Shown here: one piece after another, positions 52,289 through 61,650 of the stretch
Position numbering within the stretch: the first letter of the stretch is position 1
Layout of the letters: every line of letters starts with the position of its first letter
Origin: Flavobacterium psychrophilum
GTDB lineage: Bacteria; Bacteroidota; Bacteroidia; Flavobacteriales; Flavobacteriaceae
Direction of reading: 5' to 3'
DNA: 64,000 nucleotides
Assembly: GCA_945872245.1 (NCBI GenBank)
Contig: CAMBZB010000003.1
Span: 1 to 64,000 of the forward strand
Translations under genes and position numbers: made by a program
The notes under the pieces: generated by a model
The model's database searches: none
The model's input: only the letters and a program-made list of their open reading frames with translations
What the model was told of the DNA's origin: nothing

Positions 52289-53143
52289 ATGGCTTGGTTT
52301 AAAAGAACAGAAAAAGGAATTACAACGGCGACCGAGGATAAAATGGACGTTCCAAAAGGGCTTTGGTACAAATCCCCTACTGGAAAAATTATTGATGCCG
52401 AAGAATTAGCCCGTAATCTCTGGGTTAGCCCAGAAGATGATTTTCATGTTAGAATTGGCAGTGCCGAATATTTTGAAATTTTGTTTGACAACAATGAATT
52501 TGTGGAATTAGATGCCAATATGACATCAAAAGACCCCTTGCATTTTGTTGATACCAAAAAATATTCCGACCGCTTAAAGGATGTCATGGCTAAAACCAAA
52601 TTGAAAGATGCGGTTCGCACTGGTGTTGGGAAATCAAAAGGGAAAGATTTGGTAGTTTGCTGTATGGACTTTGCCTTTATTGGCGGTTCGATGGGTGCTG
52701 TAGTGGGTGAAAAAATAGCGCGCGGAATTAACCATTCCATCAAAAACAACATTCCCTTTGTAATGATTTCAAAATCTGGTGGAGCCAGAATGATGGAAGC
52801 GGCTTATTCGTTGATGCAATTGGCAAAAACATCGGTAAAACTGGCGCAATTGGCCGAAGCAAAAATACCCTATATTTCTTTGTGCACTGACCCAACAACC
52901 GGAGGAACAACAGCTTCTTATGCGATGCTTGGTGATGTAAATATTTCTGAGCCTGGTGCATTAATTGGTTTTGCAGGTCCGCGAGTGGTAAAAGACACCA
53001 CCGGAAAAGATTTACCGGAAGGTTTTCAAACTGCCGAATTTGTACTTGAACATGGTTTTTTGGATTTCATCACACCACGAAAAGAATTGAAAGACAAGAT
53101 TAACTTGTACCTCGATTTGATACAAAATAATACTATTAGATAA
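52289..53143 (+). CDS. accD: Acetyl-CoA carboxylase carboxyltransferase subunit beta (zinc-ribbon-less)
   Basis: The ATG at 52289 gives 284 aa ([20 protein letters not shown]). The carboxyltransferase core is clear: [29 protein letters not shown] and [19 protein letters not shown] and [19 protein letters not shown]. The four cysteines of the N-terminal zinc ribbon in E. coli AccD are replaced here (WYKSPTG and WVSPEDDFH where K-C-D-S-C and C-P-K-C stand), so the ribbon fold is probably metal-free. The partner AccA is not in the window. Confidence 0.95.
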   Translation: MAWFKRTEKGITTATEDKMDVPKGLWYKSPTGKIIDAEELARNLWVSPEDDFHVRIGSAEYFEILFDNNEFVELDANMTSKDPLHFVDTKKYSDRLKDVMAKTKLKDAVRTGVGKSKGKDLVVCCMDFAFIGGSMGAVVGEKIARGINHSIKNNIPFVMISKSGGARMMEAAYSLMQLAKTSVKLAQLAEAKIPYISLCTDPTTGGTTASYAMLGDVNISEPGALIGFAGPRVVKDTTGKDLPEGFQTAEFVLEHGFLDFITPRKELKDKINLYLDLIQNNTIR

Positions 53144-53147
53144 ATCA

Positions 53148-53173
53148 AAAAATCCCGAGCAATCGGGATTTTT
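53148..53173 (+). terminator. Terminator after accD
   Basis: AAAAATCCCGA (53148-53158) pairs with TCGGGATTTTT (53163-53173), loop GCAA. Confidence 0.9.
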
Positions 53174-53488
53174 CATTTATAACTGAAATTTAATATCTGT
53201 TTTTTCATTTCCTACAAAGAGAATTTTTTATTTGATTTTTTAAAAAATATTATCCGATTATTTTAACACTAAAAAATATTTTAATTAACTTTATATAGTT
53301 ATAAGTCAGATTCTTATGAAGTTTAGTTTAATAATTGAAACTATATGGAATCTGTTTTTACCATGTTTCAGTGATTGTAAATATTTTTAGATGGAGAAAT
53401 TTGAAACTTTAGAAAATATCAATCGGGCAACAGCGAGACTGAAGACCGATCAACAGCGGAACTGATGAATAATTAAATGTAAGTTATT
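53174..53488. other. AT-rich intergenic region, possible 24-codon ORF
   Basis: No promoter consensus was found. A short ATG frame at 53391-53465 (MEKFETLENINRATARLKTD...) lies 23 bases before the next gene; its reality is unsupported. Confidence 0.3.
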
Positions 53489-53965
53489 ATGAGAATTCAA
53501 AGATTAATTTCGGAAAAAGTGGTTCCATTACTAACATTGTTTATAATGGCAATCTCGTTAAGTGCCAATGCACAAACCAAATCGACCTCTAATCAAAATG
53601 AAAAAATCAGTATCAATAAAAAGGGTGGAGTTTATGATTATGAGGGTAACAAATTAGGATTTATTACCAAAGAAAATATCGTGAAAGACAGCAAAGGCAA
53701 GACCGTTTACTTTATTGATGGAAATGGGAATGTTATTGATTCTAAGGGAAACAAGTTGGGTATGGCTAAAAAAAATGGTTCGTACTATAACATAAAAGGT
53801 GAAAATGTAGTTAATGTAGGAAAAACTGAAGGAGAAATGTGCGAAATACTAGATCCGAAAGGGCATAGTATGGGTACCTTACATAAAAATTATAAACTCC
53901 ACGCTTGTGCAGCCCACTGCTTATTATTAGAGAAAAAGATGAATGATGAAAAATCAAAAAAATAA
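53489..53965 (+). CDS. Secreted protein with short repeated KGNKLG-type motifs, function unknown
   Basis: A 158-aa protein with a signal peptide ending in ANAQ. The mature part has about five short repeats: DYEGNKLGFI, DSKGKTVYFI, GNGNVIDSKGNKLGM, NIKGENVVNV and DPKGHSMGTL, suggesting a small beta-solenoid or meander. Three cysteines are in the last 45 residues (GEMCEIL, HACAAHC). It is monocistronic, with a strong terminator. Confidence 0.75.
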   Translation: MRIQRLISEKVVPLLTLFIMAISLSANAQTKSTSNQNEKISINKKGGVYDYEGNKLGFITKENIVKDSKGKTVYFIDGNGNVIDSKGNKLGMAKKNGSYYNIKGENVVNVGKTEGEMCEILDPKGHSMGTLHKNYKLHACAAHCLLLEKKMNDEKSKK

Positions 53966-53971
53966 TTTTTA

Positions 53972-54002
53972 AACAAAGGTTCGTAATCCACGAACCTTTG
54001 TT
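53972..54002 (+). terminator. Terminator after the secreted repeat protein
   Basis: AACAAAGGTTCGT (53972-53984) pairs with ACGAACCTTTGTT (53990-54002), then TTT. The remaining 54003-54268 is AT-rich with no gene. Confidence 0.88.
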
Positions 54003-54268
54003 TTATAGCATAATTTCCAAAAGATTTAGGGAAAAACAAATTGTTAAAATTCTATGTGAACTTTTATAAATAAAAAATAATTTTCAAAAAATATTATCAG
54101 TTTTTTCAAAAGACACCATCCTAAAAACTAATAAAGTTTCTTATTTTATAATTTCTAATGGTGATAAGTTTTTTTATTTATTATTTAATCATACCAAACC
54201 GTCGATAAGAAATGTTGTCCAACAACTCAACCGACCAGTTATAATAACCAAAAAATGTTTTTTCTCAA

Positions 54269-55519
54269 TTACATTCCCGTTCGTATTGCTTCCACGGGAT
54301 CTAGTTTAGAGGCCGTAATTGCAGGGAGAATTCCCGATATCAATCCGATTACCGCAGCTAGTCCAGTTCCTAAAAAAATATTTGCCATACTTAGAACAAA
54401 CTCAAATTCCAACACCTTAGTCAAAACCAAGGCAATAGCCCAAACCAACAACAAACCAATGATTCCTCCTATTACGGAAAGAATAATGGCTTCGAATAAA
54501 AACTGAAATAGTATAAATTTGTTTTTGGCTCCCAATGATTTTTGGATTCCGATGAGATTGGTGCGTTCTTTTACAGAAACGAACATAATATTGGCAATTC
54601 CAAAACCACCTACAAGAAGTGAAAATCCGCTAATGATCCAACCCACGACATTCATTTGGGAAATGATTCCGTCTATCAAATCCGTAAACCCAGAGAAAAC
54701 ATTAATAAAAAAATTATCGATTGTTCCCGATTTCAACCCACGAAAGTTTCTTAATTTTTGGCTAATTTCAGCTTTATAAGCTTCCATATCTACCCCTTTT
54801 TGAGGTTTAAAAATAATTACGTTTATCGATGTTTTATTATTGTCGCCATACAATTGCCTGACAAAATTAACGGGTATAAAAGCTGAAACATCACGATTGT
54901 TTTCAAGCAATGCAGCCCCTTGTTTTTTTAAAACCCCAATTATCGTAAATCGCTGCCCATACAAACGGACTTTTTTACCGATGGGGTTTGCCTCATCAAA
55001 TAATGATTTTGCAATTTCATAACCTATTACAATGACTCTGGACGCGGAATTGGCCTCAGAGTCGGTGTAAAACCTACCCTTTTCAAATTCAAGTCCTTGA
55101 ATATCGATAAACTCATGCGAAACGGGAATAATAGTAACATCACTGGCAATTTTGGACTCAAATTTAATAGATTCGTTTTTAGTGAATATTTGATAACCCA
55201 ATTGTGCCGTATGGGTCATGGCTCCTTTCAAATAAATATATTCATCATATTTTACATTAGGAAACTGCTCCCTTTTCCATTGTGGAATAGTTGAGGGTCC
55301 GAAGGACATTTTCATCAAGTAAATAGTATTTTTATCAAAACTACTCAAATCTTTAGTGATTTTTCTGTTCAAGGAATCCACAGCGGCCAGCACAGCAATA
55401 ATTGAAAATATCCCAATAGTTACGCCAAGCAACGATAGTAGAGTACGCAATTTATTGTTTCGCAGGGCATTCATGGCAAAGCGAAAACTCTCATTCAACA
55501 ATCGAAAATAAATTAACAT
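54269..55519 (-). CDS. ABC transporter permease, MacB/FtsX type
   Basis: A 416-aa protein with one N-terminal helix (TLLSLLGVTIGIFSIIAVLAAV), a large periplasmic MacB-PCD domain (about 45-275) and three C-terminal helices with the FtsX signature (VGWIISGFSLLVGGFGIANIMFVSVKERTNLIGIQKSLGA...). It ends TASKLDPVEAIRTGM. Such permeases act with a MacB-like ATPase in export or signalling; no ATPase gene is adjacent in this window, so its partner must be elsewhere. Confidence 0.92.
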   Translation of the reverse strand: MLIYFRLLNESFRFAMNALRNNKLRTLLSLLGVTIGIFSIIAVLAAVDSLNRKITKDLSSFDKNTIYLMKMSFGPSTIPQWKREQFPNVKYDEYIYLKGAMTHTAQLGYQIFTKNESIKFESKIASDVTIIPVSHEFIDIQGLEFEKGRFYTDSEANSASRVIVIGYEIAKSLFDEANPIGKKVRLYGQRFTIIGVLKKQGAALLENNRDVSAFIPVNFVRQLYGDNNKTSINVIIFKPQKGVDMEAYKAEISQKLRNFRGLKSGTIDNFFINVFSGFTDLIDGIISQMNVVGWIISGFSLLVGGFGIANIMFVSVKERTNLIGIQKSLGAKNKFILFQFLFEAIILSVIGGIIGLLLVWAIALVLTKVLEFEFVLSMANIFLGTGLAAVIGLISGILPAITASKLDPVEAIRTGM

Positions 55520-55628
55520 AAATCCATAATTTGTTTTATGGTAAAATTCAGAAATTATTTTTCAAGAACCTAATGAAATTACACTTGAAAATTTGTTCTC
55601 ATGTTTGAAATATTGTTAAACAATACCA

Positions 55629-55658
55629 TTGCATTTTTATCCAAAAAAACTACTTTTG
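55629..55658 (+). promoter_or_regulatory. Predicted promoter of purH
   Basis: TTG (55629-55631), 19 bases, then TACTTTTG (55651-55658), 23 bases before the ATG. Confidence 0.7.
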
Positions 55659-55681
55659 CACCATAAAATTCTAAATAAATA

Positions 55682-57208
55682 ATGAATACTACGAAAACGA
55701 TTAAATCTGCTTTAATTTCAGTCTTTTCAAAAGAGGGTTTGGAACCAATAATAAAAAAATTACACGAGCAAAATGTTATTTTTTTCTCCACAGGAGGCAC
55801 AGAAGAATTCATCAAAAATATAGGCATTCCTGTTGTTCCGGTTGAAGATGTTACCTCCTATCCATCAATCCTTGGCGGAAGAGTAAAAACATTACACCCG
55901 AAAGTTTTTGGTGGAATTCTAAATCGTCAGGATAATGAAACAGACGTCCAGCAAATGCAGGAATACGACATTCCTCAAATCGATTTGGTGATTGTGGATT
56001 TGTATCCCTTTGAAAAAACGGTAGCTTCGGGAGCAAGTGAAGAAGACATCATAGAAAAAATAGATATTGGCGGCATTTCACTAATTCGCGCTGCCGCAAA
56101 AAACTTCAAAGACACGGTAATCGTTCCATCGGTTGCCGAATATAGTTTGATTTTGGATTTGATTACCAATCAAAACGGAGCGACAACATTAGAAAACAGA
56201 AAATTATTTGCCACAAAGGCATTTCACGTTTCATCTCATTACGACACAGCAATTTTCAATTATTTTAATACGGATGAAACTGTATATAAAACAAGCATTG
56301 CAAATGGTCAAATTTTAAGATACGGTGAAAATCCTCATCAAAAAGGATTTTTCTTTGGCGATTTTGATGCTATGTTCAAAAAACTGCACGGAAAAGAATT
56401 GTCTTATAACAATTTATTAGATGTAGATGCAGCAGTCAATCTAATACATGAATTCAAAAATGATGGGCCAACATTTGCTATATTAAAACACAATAATGCC
56501 TGTGGTTTAGCGACAAGAGAGACTATTAGTGAAGCTTATGATGTAGCTTTGGCTTGTGATCCCACTTCTGCATTTGGCGGAGTTTTGATTTCCAACACAA
56601 AAATAGATGTCGAAACTGCCACTGAAATCAATAAATTATTCTGCGAAGTGGTCATCGCTCCAAGTTATGACGAAGCAGCAATTGCCATTTTACAAGAAAA
56701 GAAAAACCGAATAATCTTGGTTCAAAACGAAGTAGAATTGCCACAAAAACAAGTGAGAACTTGTCTTAACGGAATTTTGGTTCAAGAAAGAAACAACATC
56801 ACCGACGCAAAAGAAGACCTAAGAACCGTTACGGTAACGGCGCCTAGCGAACAAGAAATTAAAGATTTGATATTTGCTTCAAAAGTGTGCAAAAATACTA
56901 AATCCAATACGATAGTTTTTGCCAAAAACGGAACTTTGATTTCGTCTGGAACAGGTCAAACATCAAGAGTTGACGCCTTGTTACAAGCTATTGAAAAAGC
57001 AAAAGTTTTTGGATTTAGCCTAAAAGGGGCTTCCATGGCGAGTGACGCTTTTTTCCCTTTTCCGGATTGTGTTCAAATCGCAAAAGAGGCCGGAATAACT
57101 GCAGTAATTCAACCTGGAGGATCTATAAAAGACGAATTGAGTATCAATTATTGCAATGAAAATAAAGTTGCAATGGTATTTACAGGAACACGTCATTTCA
57201 AACATTAA
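55682..57208 (+). CDS. purH: Bifunctional AICAR transformylase / IMP cyclohydrolase
   Basis: The 508-aa enzyme does the last two steps of IMP synthesis. The N-terminal MGS-like cyclohydrolase has SVFSKEGLEPIIKKL, FSTGGTEEFIK, and LGGRVKTLHPKVFGGIL. The C-terminal transformylase has LRYGENPHQKGFF, LKHNNACGLA (catalytic KHxN) and CDPTSAFGG, ending with IAKEAGITAVIQPGGSIKD. It is monocistronic, 53 bases before mreB, which has its own promoter. Confidence 0.97.
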   Translation: MNTTKTIKSALISVFSKEGLEPIIKKLHEQNVIFFSTGGTEEFIKNIGIPVVPVEDVTSYPSILGGRVKTLHPKVFGGILNRQDNETDVQQMQEYDIPQIDLVIVDLYPFEKTVASGASEEDIIEKIDIGGISLIRAAAKNFKDTVIVPSVAEYSLILDLITNQNGATTLENRKLFATKAFHVSSHYDTAIFNYFNTDETVYKTSIANGQILRYGENPHQKGFFFGDFDAMFKKLHGKELSYNNLLDVDAAVNLIHEFKNDGPTFAILKHNNACGLATRETISEAYDVALACDPTSAFGGVLISNTKIDVETATEINKLFCEVVIAPSYDEAAIAILQEKKNRIILVQNEVELPQKQVRTCLNGILVQERNNITDAKEDLRTVTVTAPSEQEIKDLIFASKVCKNTKSNTIVFAKNGTLISSGTGQTSRVDALLQAIEKAKVFGFSLKGASMASDAFFPFPDCVQIAKEAGITAVIQPGGSIKDELSINYCNENKVAMVFTGTRHFKH

Positions 57209-57214
57209 TTTGTT

Positions 57215-57222
57215 TAGCTTTG
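57215..57222 (+). promoter_or_regulatory. Predicted -7 promoter element of the mre operon
   Basis: TAGCTTTG, 40 bases before mreB and just past the purH stop. Confidence 0.55.
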
Positions 57223-57261
57223 TACGTTAAAAATTTATAACTTTTTAAACCCAAAAAACGT

Positions 57262-58290
57262 ATGGGATTTTTTGATTTCATGACCGAGGATATCGCGATA
57301 GATCTTGGTACCGCAAATACTTTAATCATACACAATGATAAAGTAGTTATAGACAGTCCATCCATAGTTGCCCGTGATAGAGTTTCTGGAAAAATCATTG
57401 CTGTTGGTAAAGAAGCTAACATGATGCAAGGTAAAACCCACGAAAACATTAAAACGATTAGACCCTTGAAAGATGGGGTAATTGCTGATTTTGATGCTTC
57501 CGAAAAAATGATTAGCATGCTTATAAAAAGTATTCCTGCTTTGAAAAAAAGAATGTTTACTCCAGCATTAAGAATGGTGGTTTGTATTCCTTCTGGCATA
57601 ACTGAAGTGGAAATGAGAGCGGTGAAAGAATCTTGTGAAAGGGTAAATGGCAAGGAAGTTTATTTGATACATGAACCAATGGCCGCAGCTATAGGTATTG
57701 GTATCGATATTATGCAACCCAAAGGAAACATGATTGTTGATATAGGTGGTGGGACAACAGAAATCGCCGTAATCGCTTTGGGCGGAATTGTATGTGACAA
57801 ATCGGTAAAAATTGCCGGTGACGTTTTTACCAATGATATCGTGTATTACATGCGAACACAACACAATCTTTTTGTTGGGGAAAGTACTGCAGAAAAAATA
57901 AAAATTCAAGTTGGAGCCGCTGTGGAAGATTTAGAAACACCTCCAGAAGAAATGTCAGTTCAAGGTAGAGATTTACTTACCGGAAAGCCCAAACAAGTAG
58001 CCGTTTCCTATCGAGAAATCGCCAAAGCTTTGGACAAATCAATACAACGTATTGAAGATGCCGTAATGGAAACCCTATCTCAAACTCCTCCAGAATTAGC
58101 CGCAGATATCTATAATACGGGTATTTATCTTGCAGGAGGTGGGTCGATGTTGAGAGGTCTTGATAAAAGAATTTCACAAAAAACAGATTTGCCAGTTTAC
58201 ATCGCCGAAGACCCTTTAAGAGCCGTAGTACGTGGAACTGGAATGGCGCTTAAAAACATCCTGAAGTTTAAAAGTATCCTTATAAAATAA
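57262..58290 (+). CDS. mreB: Rod-shape determining protein MreB
   Basis: The 342-aa bacterial actin that guides cell-wall elongation. Actin-fold motifs are visible: IAIDLGTANTLI (phosphate 1), MIVDIGGGTTEIAVIALGGIV (phosphate 2) and NTGIYLAGGGSMLRGLD (adenosine). It begins the elongasome operon with MreC, MreD, PBP2 and RodA. Confidence 0.97.
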   Translation: MGFFDFMTEDIAIDLGTANTLIIHNDKVVIDSPSIVARDRVSGKIIAVGKEANMMQGKTHENIKTIRPLKDGVIADFDASEKMISMLIKSIPALKKRMFTPALRMVVCIPSGITEVEMRAVKESCERVNGKEVYLIHEPMAAAIGIGIDIMQPKGNMIVDIGGGTTEIAVIALGGIVCDKSVKIAGDVFTNDIVYYMRTQHNLFVGESTAEKIKIQVGAAVEDLETPPEEMSVQGRDLLTGKPKQVAVSYREIAKALDKSIQRIEDAVMETLSQTPPELAADIYNTGIYLAGGGSMLRGLDKRISQKTDLPVYIAEDPLRAVVRGTGMALKNILKFKSILIK

Positions 58291-58295
58291 CAAAG

Positions 58296-58327
58296 ACTAA
58301 ATTTCAAATTCTAATTTAGTTTCTTTT
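58296..58327 (+). terminator. Weak AT-rich hairpin between mreB and mreC
   Basis: ACTAAATT (58296-58303) pairs with AATTTAGT (58313-58320), followed by TTCTTTTT. It may partly terminate, allowing more MreB than MreC. Confidence 0.35.
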
Positions 58328-58381
58328 TGATACGTAAATTTGGGTTTTAAATTTAAAATTTTAAAGTTTTAATTTTATACA

Positions 58382-59206
58382 ATGCAGCAAATATTTAATT
58401 TTATTTTAAAAAACAGTAATCGATTACTGTTTTTGCTGCTTTTGGGTATTTCATTATCCCTTACTATTCAGTCCCATTCGTATCACAGAAGCAAAATCAT
58501 AAGTTCTGCCAATTTTTTGAGTGGCGGAGTTTATGAAAAAATCAATAATATCAGTGAATATTTAAATTTAAGGACGCAAAACGATGCGCTTGCAGAAGAA
58601 AACGCAAGATTAAGAAGTATTCTTTTTAACGCCAAAGACACCGCCTCAGCCCCAAAATTGGATAGTATAAAAGGATTGCATCCTACGGACATTATCGTTT
58701 CAAAAGTAATTCACAACTCCTATAATTCACATGAAAATTATTTAACCCTAAATTCTGGAAGCCTGCAAGGCGTAAAATCGGATATGGGGGTAATCAATAG
58801 TTTAGGAATTGTAGGGATTATAGACAATACCTCCCCAAGATACGCCACGGTACTAAGTTTATTGAATATAAAATCCCAAATAAACGCAAAAATCAAAAAA
58901 TCAAACCATTTTGGTTCGTTGGTTTGGAACGGTAAAAGCACTGGCTTTGTGCAGTTAATTGACATTCCGAGATTAGCGGCCATTCGAAAAGGAGACACTA
59001 TCGTAACTGGTGGGCAATCGGTTATATTTCCAGAAAATCTCAATATCGGAACTGTTGACAAGATTTATATTGACAATCAAACCAATTATTACACTTTGGA
59101 TATTAAACTTTTTAATGACATGACCAATCTGGGTCACGTGTATATCATAAAAAGCAAAGATCGCGAAGAAATTATTAACCTAGAAAAGGGAGAAAAAAAT
59201 GAATAG
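58382..59206 (+). CDS. mreC: Rod-shape determining protein MreC
   Basis: A 274-aa membrane-anchored protein with one N-terminal helix (RLLFLLLLGISLSLTIQ), a short coiled coil (LRTQNDALAEENARLRSILF), and the MreC beta domains (VINSLGIVGIIDNTSPRYATVLSLL and KGDTIVTGGQSVIFPENLNIGTVD). It links MreB to the wall synthases. It overlaps mreD by 8 bases. Confidence 0.94.
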   Translation: MQQIFNFILKNSNRLLFLLLLGISLSLTIQSHSYHRSKIISSANFLSGGVYEKINNISEYLNLRTQNDALAEENARLRSILFNAKDTASAPKLDSIKGLHPTDIIVSKVIHNSYNSHENYLTLNSGSLQGVKSDMGVINSLGIVGIIDNTSPRYATVLSLLNIKSQINAKIKKSNHFGSLVWNGKSTGFVQLIDIPRLAAIRKGDTIVTGGQSVIFPENLNIGTVDKIYIDNQTNYYTLDIKLFNDMTNLGHVYIIKSKDREEIINLEKGEKNE

Positions 59207-59705
59207 TGCCTTGTTCGTCAATATTTTTCGTTTTATACTGTTGTTGACGGTACAGATCATTATTTTCAATAATATGAATTTTTTGGGCTATATCAGTCCA
59301 TTCCCGTATATCCTTTTTATCATATTATACCCCGTAAATGGGAATAAATACGGACTCCTTTTTGCTAGTTTTTTTCTCGGACTTATTCTGGATATGTTCA
59401 GTAACTCTGGTGGGATTCATGCGGCTGCTTGTCTGATTTTGGCTTATTACAGACCTTATCTATTCCGATTTTCCTTTGGTTTAAGCTATGAGTACCAAAC
59501 CGTAAAATTAAATGATGATTTAACCCCCGAAAGATTTTCTTTTATATTGCTCTCGGTCATCATTCATCATACAACATTATTCTTGTTGGAAGCCTTCCGA
59601 ATCAGTTTCTTCTGGGATGTCCTACTTCGAACCCTATTGAGCACTATTTTTACAATTCTCATCTGCATCATAATCATATATCTTACAAAGCCCAATAGAA
59701 GATGA
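59199..59705 (+). CDS. mreD: Rod-shape determining protein MreD
   Basis: A 168-aa integral membrane protein with about five helices (FRFILLLTVQIIIFNNM, YPVNGNKYGLLFASFFLGLILDMFS and a final LLRTLLSTIFTILICIIIIYL). It overlaps the PBP2 start by 4 bases (ATGA). Confidence 0.92.
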   Translation: MNSALFVNIFRFILLLTVQIIIFNNMNFLGYISPFPYILFIILYPVNGNKYGLLFASFFLGLILDMFSNSGGIHAAACLILAYYRPYLFRFSFGLSYEYQTVKLNDDLTPERFSFILLSVIIHHTTLFLLEAFRISFFWDVLLRTLLSTIFTILICIIIIYLTKPNRR

Positions 59706-61633
59706 GAAAAGTCTTGCTTCCTTCCTTAATTATTATTGCAACTGCATTACTTGTAATACGATTATTTTACTTGCAAGTCATTAATGATTCTTTTAAGTTA
59801 AAGTCTGACAATAATGCTATTAAAATAAAATATGATTATCCTGAAAGGGGCTATATTTATGATAGAAAAGGAAAGTTATTGGTTGCCAACCAGCCTTCTT
59901 ATGATATCATGGTCATACCACGAGAAATAAAAAACTTAGATACCTTGGAGTTTTGTGAATTATTGGACGTCACAAAAGAAGATTTTATTAAAAAAATTGC
60001 CAAAGCTAAAGTATATAGTCCTCGTCTGCCATCGGTTTTTTTAGCCCAGCTGAATAAAAAAGAGTTTGCTGCATTTCAGGAAAAGATACGAAAATACGAA
60101 GGTTTTTATATTCAAAAACGTTCTCTTCGGGATTATCAAGTGAATTTTGGAGCCAATGTTTTTGGTTTCATCACTCAGGTTAACGACAAATTGATTGCCA
60201 AAAATCCATATTATAATAGCGGGGATTTAATAGGAAGACAAGGTGTTGAAGAAAGTTACGAAGAGATTCTTCGTGGGATAAAAGGGGTGAAATATTACCA
60301 AAAAGACAAATACAATCGAGAAATCGGCTCCTTTAAGGAGGGAAAATATGACACCGTTGCAGTTCAGGGCAAAGACATTAATCTTACCATAGACCTTGAA
60401 CTTCAAAAATATGGCGAAGAATTAATGATTAATAAGAGGGGTGGAATTGTAGCTATCGAACCTAAGACTGGTGAGATATTGGCATTGGTTACAGCGCCAT
60501 CTTACGATCCTTCCATATTGGTAGGGCGCCAACGATCTAAAAACTACACTTTACTGTATCATGATTCAATAGCAAAACCTCTTTATGACCGGGGACTTCT
60601 AGCAGAATACCCTCCAGGCTCCCCTTTTAAAATTTTAACAGGACTTGTTGGTTTACAGGAAAAAGTAATAAATGAACAAACTACTTTTATGTGTCATCAT
60701 GGCTTTAGTTACGCCAGAGGGCGCTTCATGAAATGTCATGGTTTTGGGCCACATCAACTGCATAATGGGATCTACAACTCTTGCAACACCTATTTTGGTA
60801 ATGCTTACATGCGAACTATAAATAAATATGTGAGTGCTCCATATGCTGTTGATGTTTGGAGTAAACATGTAAAAAGTTTTGGACTTGGACAGTTTATGGG
60901 ATATGATTTACCAACGGGTAGAAAAGGCAAAGTACCAGATTCAAAAACCTATAAAAAAATGTATCCCGATTGGCGATGGGATAGTAAAACCATTGTATCC
61001 AATGCTATTGGTCAAGGCGAGGTATTGATGACTCCTATTCAGCTCGCCAACATGATGTCAGCCGTGGCAAATGAGGGGTATTATTATACTCCCCACATCA
61101 TCAAGAGAATAAAAGGCGAAAAAATTGACGCTAAATTTACAACAAAACATATAACCTCAATAGACAAGAAATATTTTAAGCCCATGATCAGTGGCTTGTT
61201 CGATGTTTATAATCTAGGTACCGCACATGGTTTGAATGTGGAAGGCATTGATATTTGTGGTAAGACGGGAACTGCTGAGAATTTTGCGAAGATTGGTGGC
61301 GTAAGAACAAAACTGGAAGACCACTCTATTTTTGTGGCTTTTGCACCAAAAGATAATCCCAAAATAGCCATAGCCATTTTGGTGGAAAACGGGGGGTATG
61401 GCGCAACAATTGCAGGACCAATAGCCAGTTTGATGATCGAAAAATACCTCAGACATAAAATAACGAGAACCGACTTGGAAAAAAGAATATTAGAAAGAAG
61501 CTTGCAAGATCGATATGCCAAATTAGGTGGACAATCCGAAGCTGTTAAACTTGAAATGAGAAAAAGAGATTCTATTCTAAAAAAGAATATAACCACTCCA
61601 ATACTAAAATCAGATTCTACTAAAGAAAATTAA
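59702..61633 (+). CDS. mrdA: Penicillin-binding protein 2 (elongasome transpeptidase)
   Basis: A 643-aa class B PBP: N-terminal membrane anchor (LLPSLIIIATALLVIRLFYLQV), pedestal dimerisation domain, and transpeptidase domain with PPGSPFK (SxxK, catalytic Ser near residue 308), SCN near 359 and KTGTAEN near 520. It ends with an extended charged tail (LEKRILERSLQDRYAKLGGQSE). It cross-links peptidoglycan during side-wall growth, with RodA as glycosyltransferase. Confidence 0.96.
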   Translation: MRKVLLPSLIIIATALLVIRLFYLQVINDSFKLKSDNNAIKIKYDYPERGYIYDRKGKLLVANQPSYDIMVIPREIKNLDTLEFCELLDVTKEDFIKKIAKAKVYSPRLPSVFLAQLNKKEFAAFQEKIRKYEGFYIQKRSLRDYQVNFGANVFGFITQVNDKLIAKNPYYNSGDLIGRQGVEESYEEILRGIKGVKYYQKDKYNREIGSFKEGKYDTVAVQGKDINLTIDLELQKYGEELMINKRGGIVAIEPKTGEILALVTAPSYDPSILVGRQRSKNYTLLYHDSIAKPLYDRGLLAEYPPGSPFKILTGLVGLQEKVINEQTTFMCHHGFSYARGRFMKCHGFGPHQLHNGIYNSCNTYFGNAYMRTINKYVSAPYAVDVWSKHVKSFGLGQFMGYDLPTGRKGKVPDSKTYKKMYPDWRWDSKTIVSNAIGQGEVLMTPIQLANMMSAVANEGYYYTPHIIKRIKGEKIDAKFTTKHITSIDKKYFKPMISGLFDVYNLGTAHGLNVEGIDICGKTGTAENFAKIGGVRTKLEDHSIFVAFAPKDNPKIAIAILVENGGYGATIAGPIASLMIEKYLRHKITRTDLEKRILERSLQDRYAKLGGQSEAVKLEMRKRDSILKKNITTPILKSDSTKEN

Positions 61634-61650
61634 TAAGTGATTCATTTAAA

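Noticed and set aside
53391..53465. 24-codon ORF ahead of the secreted repeat protein
   Set aside because: No recognisable similarity, promoter or coding signal; kept only as a note in the intergenic entry.
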